DNA of 64,000 nucleotides from Cupriavidus basilensis. GTDB taxonomy: Bacteria > Pseudomonadota > Gammaproteobacteria > Burkholderiales > Burkholderiaceae. A program made the position numbers and the translations under genes. This document shows positions 59,939-64,000 of this stretch, piece by piece. Under the pieces are notes generated by a model. It did no database searches. It was not told the DNA's origin and was given only the letters and a program-made list of their open reading frames with translations. Where the stretch lies: assembly GCF_000876015.1 (NCBI RefSeq), contig NZ_BBQM01000016.1, forward strand, positions 372,001 through 436,000, written 5' to 3'. Every line of letters begins with the position of its first letter. The stretch's first letter is position 1.

Positions 59939-61498
59939 TTATTGCTTGATGTCGATCTCGTCGAAGTTGAACGAGCCGTCGGGCATCACGTAGGCGCCGC
60001 TCAGGCGCTTGGCGCGCGCGAACAGCACCTTCTCCGTCACCAGGAAGGCCCACGGCGCGTCCTTCCAGATCTGCTGCTGCGCGTCCTTGTACAGGCGGGC
60101 CTTCTCGGCGCGGTCGGTGGTGCGCAGCGCGTTGGCGATGTCGGCGTCGACCTGGTCGTTCTTGTAGTACGCGGTGTTGAGCAGCTTGGGCGGCATCGAC
60201 TCGGAGGCCAGCAGCGGGCGCAGCGCCCAGTCCGACTCGCCGGTCGAGGACGACCAGCCCACGTAGTACATGCGCACGCCGGCGTCTTCGGGCTTCTGCA
60301 CGCTCTCGACCTTCTCCACGCGCTGGCCGGCTTCGAGCGCCTGCACCTGCGCCTTGATGCCGACCTGCTGCAGCTGCTGCTGCACGAACTGGATCACCTT
60401 CTGCGCGGTGGTGTGGTTGTAGGCCGACCACAGCGTGGTCTCGAAGCCGTTCGGGTAGCCGGCTTCCTTGAGCAGCGCGCGCGCCTTGGCCGGGTCGTAC
60501 GGCCACGGGCCCAGCTTCTCGGCATAGTCCACGCCCGCGGGCACCACGCCGTCGGAAGGCGTGGCGTAGCCGGCGAAGGCCACCTTGGCCAGCGCGTCCT
60601 TGTTGATGGCGTAGTTGATGGCCTGGCGCACCTTGGGGTCGTTGAACGGCTTGACCGTGGTGTTCAGGCTCAGGTAGCGCTGGATGATCGACGGCGCGTC
60701 GATCAGGTCCACCTTGGGATTGCCCTTGAGCACGGCGGCCTGCTCGAACGGGATGCTGAAGGCGAAGTCCGCTTCGCCGGTCTGCATGATGGCCGCGCGC
60801 GTGTTGTTGTCCACCACCGGCTTCCAGGTGATGGTGTCGATCTTCGGGTAGCCGGTCTTCCAGAAGCCGGCGAACTTCTTGCCCTTGAGGTGATCGGGCT
60901 GCTTCCACTCGACGAACTCGAACGGGCCGGTGCCGACCGGGTGGAACGCGATGTCCTTGCCGTACTTCTGCAGCGCGGCCGGCGAGATCATCACCGCCGA
61001 CGGATGGGCCAGCACGTTGATGAACGGCGAGAACGGCTCTTTCAGCGTGACCTTGACGGTGCTGGCGTCCACCACGTCGGTCCTGGCCACGCGGTTGAAC
61101 AGCGTGTAGCGCTTGAGCTTGTTGGCCGGGTTGGTGACGCGGTCGAAGTTGGCCTTGACGGCGGCGGCGTCGAAGGTGGTGCCGTCGTGGAACTTCACGC
61201 CCTTCTTGAGCTTGATGGTGTAGGTCAGGCCGTCCTTGCTGGCTTCATAGCTTTCGGCCAGCACGTTGACCAGCTTCATGTCCTTGTCGAAGCCGAACAG
61301 GCCCTGGTAGAAGGACTTGCTGGCGGCCTGCGACAGCGTGTCGTTCGCGTCGTACGGGTCGAGCGTGGTGAAGGTGGAATACACCGCCATCACGGCATCC
61401 TTGGCGGCGAAGGCGGGGCCGGCGCCGAGCGCGGCCAGGGCCAGGCCGCCGGCGATCAGCTTCGAGGGGGCCAAGCGGAACATCATCCGGGTCATCAT
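59939..61498 (-). CDS. gsiB: Periplasmic glutathione/peptide-binding protein
   Basis: 519 residues, SBP family 5. Starts MMTRMMFRLAPSKLIAGGLA with an AAGGAGA ribosome site; signal peptide cleaved near AFA-AKDAVMAVY. Mature features: TTLDPYDANDTLSQAASKSF, YTIKLKKGVKFHDGTTFDAA, and VRQAINYAINKDALAKVAF. The close match to E. coli GsiB-type sequence and the gsi order support glutathione, but short peptides are equally possible. First transmembrane genes follow after a repeat-rich 187-bp gap. Confidence 0.9.
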   Translation of the reverse strand: MMTRMMFRLAPSKLIAGGLALAALGAGPAFAAKDAVMAVYSTFTTLDPYDANDTLSQAASKSFYQGLFGFDKDMKLVNVLAESYEASKDGLTYTIKLKKGVKFHDGTTFDAAAVKANFDRVTNPANKLKRYTLFNRVARTDVVDASTVKVTLKEPFSPFINVLAHPSAVMISPAALQKYGKDIAFHPVGTGPFEFVEWKQPDHLKGKKFAGFWKTGYPKIDTITWKPVVDNNTRAAIMQTGEADFAFSIPFEQAAVLKGNPKVDLIDAPSIIQRYLSLNTTVKPFNDPKVRQAINYAINKDALAKVAFAGYATPSDGVVPAGVDYAEKLGPWPYDPAKARALLKEAGYPNGFETTLWSAYNHTTAQKVIQFVQQQLQQVGIKAQVQALEAGQRVEKVESVQKPEDAGVRMYYVGWSSSTGESDWALRPLLASESMPPKLLNTAYYKNDQVDADIANALRTTDRAEKARLYKDAQQQIWKDAPWAFLVTEKVLFARAKRLSGAYVMPDGSFNFDEIDIKQ

Positions 61499-61522
61499 CG
61501 ATTCTCCTTGGAAAGGCGTCGG

Positions 61523-63427
<1,905 letters not shown>

Positions 63428-63491
63428 TTGGACCCCTTGATGCCTGTTGATGCTGTTGATGCCGGGATGGATCGATGCCGCGCCTGCCGGC

Positions 63492-64000
63492 TCAACCGTA
63501 GATCCACACGTTGACCGCCTCGCCCACCCGGGCGAAACCGCGGTACATGCCTTCGGTGTTGAACGGCAGCGCGACGTTGCCGGCGCGGTCCACCGCGATC
63601 AGGCCGCCGCGGCCGTCGATGGCCGGCAGCTTCTCCATCACCACGCGGCGCGCGGCCTCGCCGAGCGGCAGGCCCGCGTAGCGCATCTGCGCGGCCACGT
63701 CGTAGGCCGCCACCGCGCGGATGAACATCTCGCCGGTGCCGGTGGCCGACACCGCGGCCACGTCGTCGGCATAACAGCCGGCGCCGATGATGGGCGTGTC
63801 GCCGACGCGGCCGACCTGCTTGTTGGTGACGCCGCCGGTGGAGGTGGCCGCGGCCAGGCGCCCCTGCGCGTCGCAGGCCACCGCGCCCACGGTGCCGAAC
63901 TTGCTGTCGGGGTCGATGGGCTCGGCCGCGCGGCTGGCGGCGTCGTGGTCGAGCGCCGTGCCGGCGGTGCCGCGCGCGCGCTCCCATTGCTCGCGGCGCG
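63492..64000 (-). CDS. iaaA: Isoaspartyl peptidase / beta-aspartyl peptidase (N-terminus outside window)
   Basis: Only the C-terminal ~169 residues are present. The Ntn-hydrolase autocleavage site DSKFGTVGAVACD is visible, the Thr becoming the N-terminal nucleophile of the beta chain. Following blocks are AATSTGGVTNKQVGRVGDTP, IIGAGCYADD, SATGTGEMFIR and LIAVDRAGNVALPFNTEGMY. Cleaves isoaspartyl dipeptides and some beta-aspartyl amides. In E. coli iaaA also lies directly upstream of gsiABCD, so the order iaaA-gsiABCD is conserved and supports the transporter naming. Confidence 0.93.
   Translation of the reverse strand, partial: RREQWERARGTAGTALDHDAASRAAEPIDPDSKFGTVGAVACDAQGRLAAATSTGGVTNKQVGRVGDTPIIGAGCYADDVAAVSATGTGEMFIRAVAAYDVAAQMRYAGLPLGEAARRVVMEKLPAIDGRGGLIAVDRAGNVALPFNTEGMYRGFARVGEAVNVWIYG

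Overview
The window is a high-GC (about 70 %) stretch of a Burkholderiales chromosome. Gene order and protein sequences point to Cupriavidus/Ralstonia (Burkholderiaceae); this is an inference from family knowledge, and the species cannot be fixed by eye. I found 51 protein-coding genes, two of them cut by the window edges (an NfeD-like gene at the left, an isoaspartyl peptidase at the right). I saw no rRNA, tRNA, CRISPR array, transposase or prophage gene.

Layout. (1) 0-4.1 kb: nfeD-like fragment, PEP synthase ppsA, and its divergent regulator ppsR. (2) 4.1-20.5 kb, all on the minus strand: rpsB-tsf-pyrH-frr-uppS-cdsA-dxr-rseP-bamA-skp-lpxD-fabZ-lpxA-lpxB-rnhB-trmH. This is the classic translation, isoprenoid, phospholipid and outer-membrane biogenesis cluster, punctuated by several strong intercistronic hairpins. 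(3) 20.9-26.1 kb, plus strand: map, glnD and a pseudouridine synthase with a long Arg/Gly/Asp-rich repeat tail. (4) 26.1-37.5 kb: an accessory catabolic block. One half is a LysR regulator divergent from a DUF485 / acetate-type symporter / class III CoA-transferase operon. The other half is a Bug-type periplasmic receptor, a secreted serine hydrolase, a second LysR regulator and a tannase/feruloyl-esterase-like lipoprotein. (5) 37.8-45.8 kb, minus strand: smc-zipA-ligA-def, with 4-bp ATGA overlaps at two of the junctions. (6) 46.3-52.6 kb, plus strand: an orphan ferritin-like protein, then dapC-dapD-(small membrane protein)-ArsC-like-dapE-prmB. (7) 52.7-64 kb, minus strand: an isoaspartyl peptidase, a GsiABCD-type glutathione/peptide ABC transporter, a P1 aminopeptidase (DmpA) and an M55 D-aminopeptidase (DppA), followed by an unknown protein, a DUF2817 metallopeptidase-like protein and a squalene/phytoene synthase.

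How the parts work together. Regions 2 and 5 are housekeeping. Region 7 reads as an import-and-hydrolyse system for glutathione, small peptides or D-amino-acid peptides: binding protein, two permeases, a double ATPase and three peptidases in one run, with a terminator-like hairpin plus T-run directly after the binding-protein gene. Region 4 is the most unusual part. The promoter regions of the LysR/hydrolase pair and of the tannase-like gene carry the same composite three-half-site operator (GTAAAAT, then ATATGS-N12-SCATAT-N7-ATATG) with identical spacing 3.8 kb apart. This links the LysR regulator, the secreted hydrolase (and probably the Bug receptor) and the tannase-like esterase into one predicted ester-degradation regulon.
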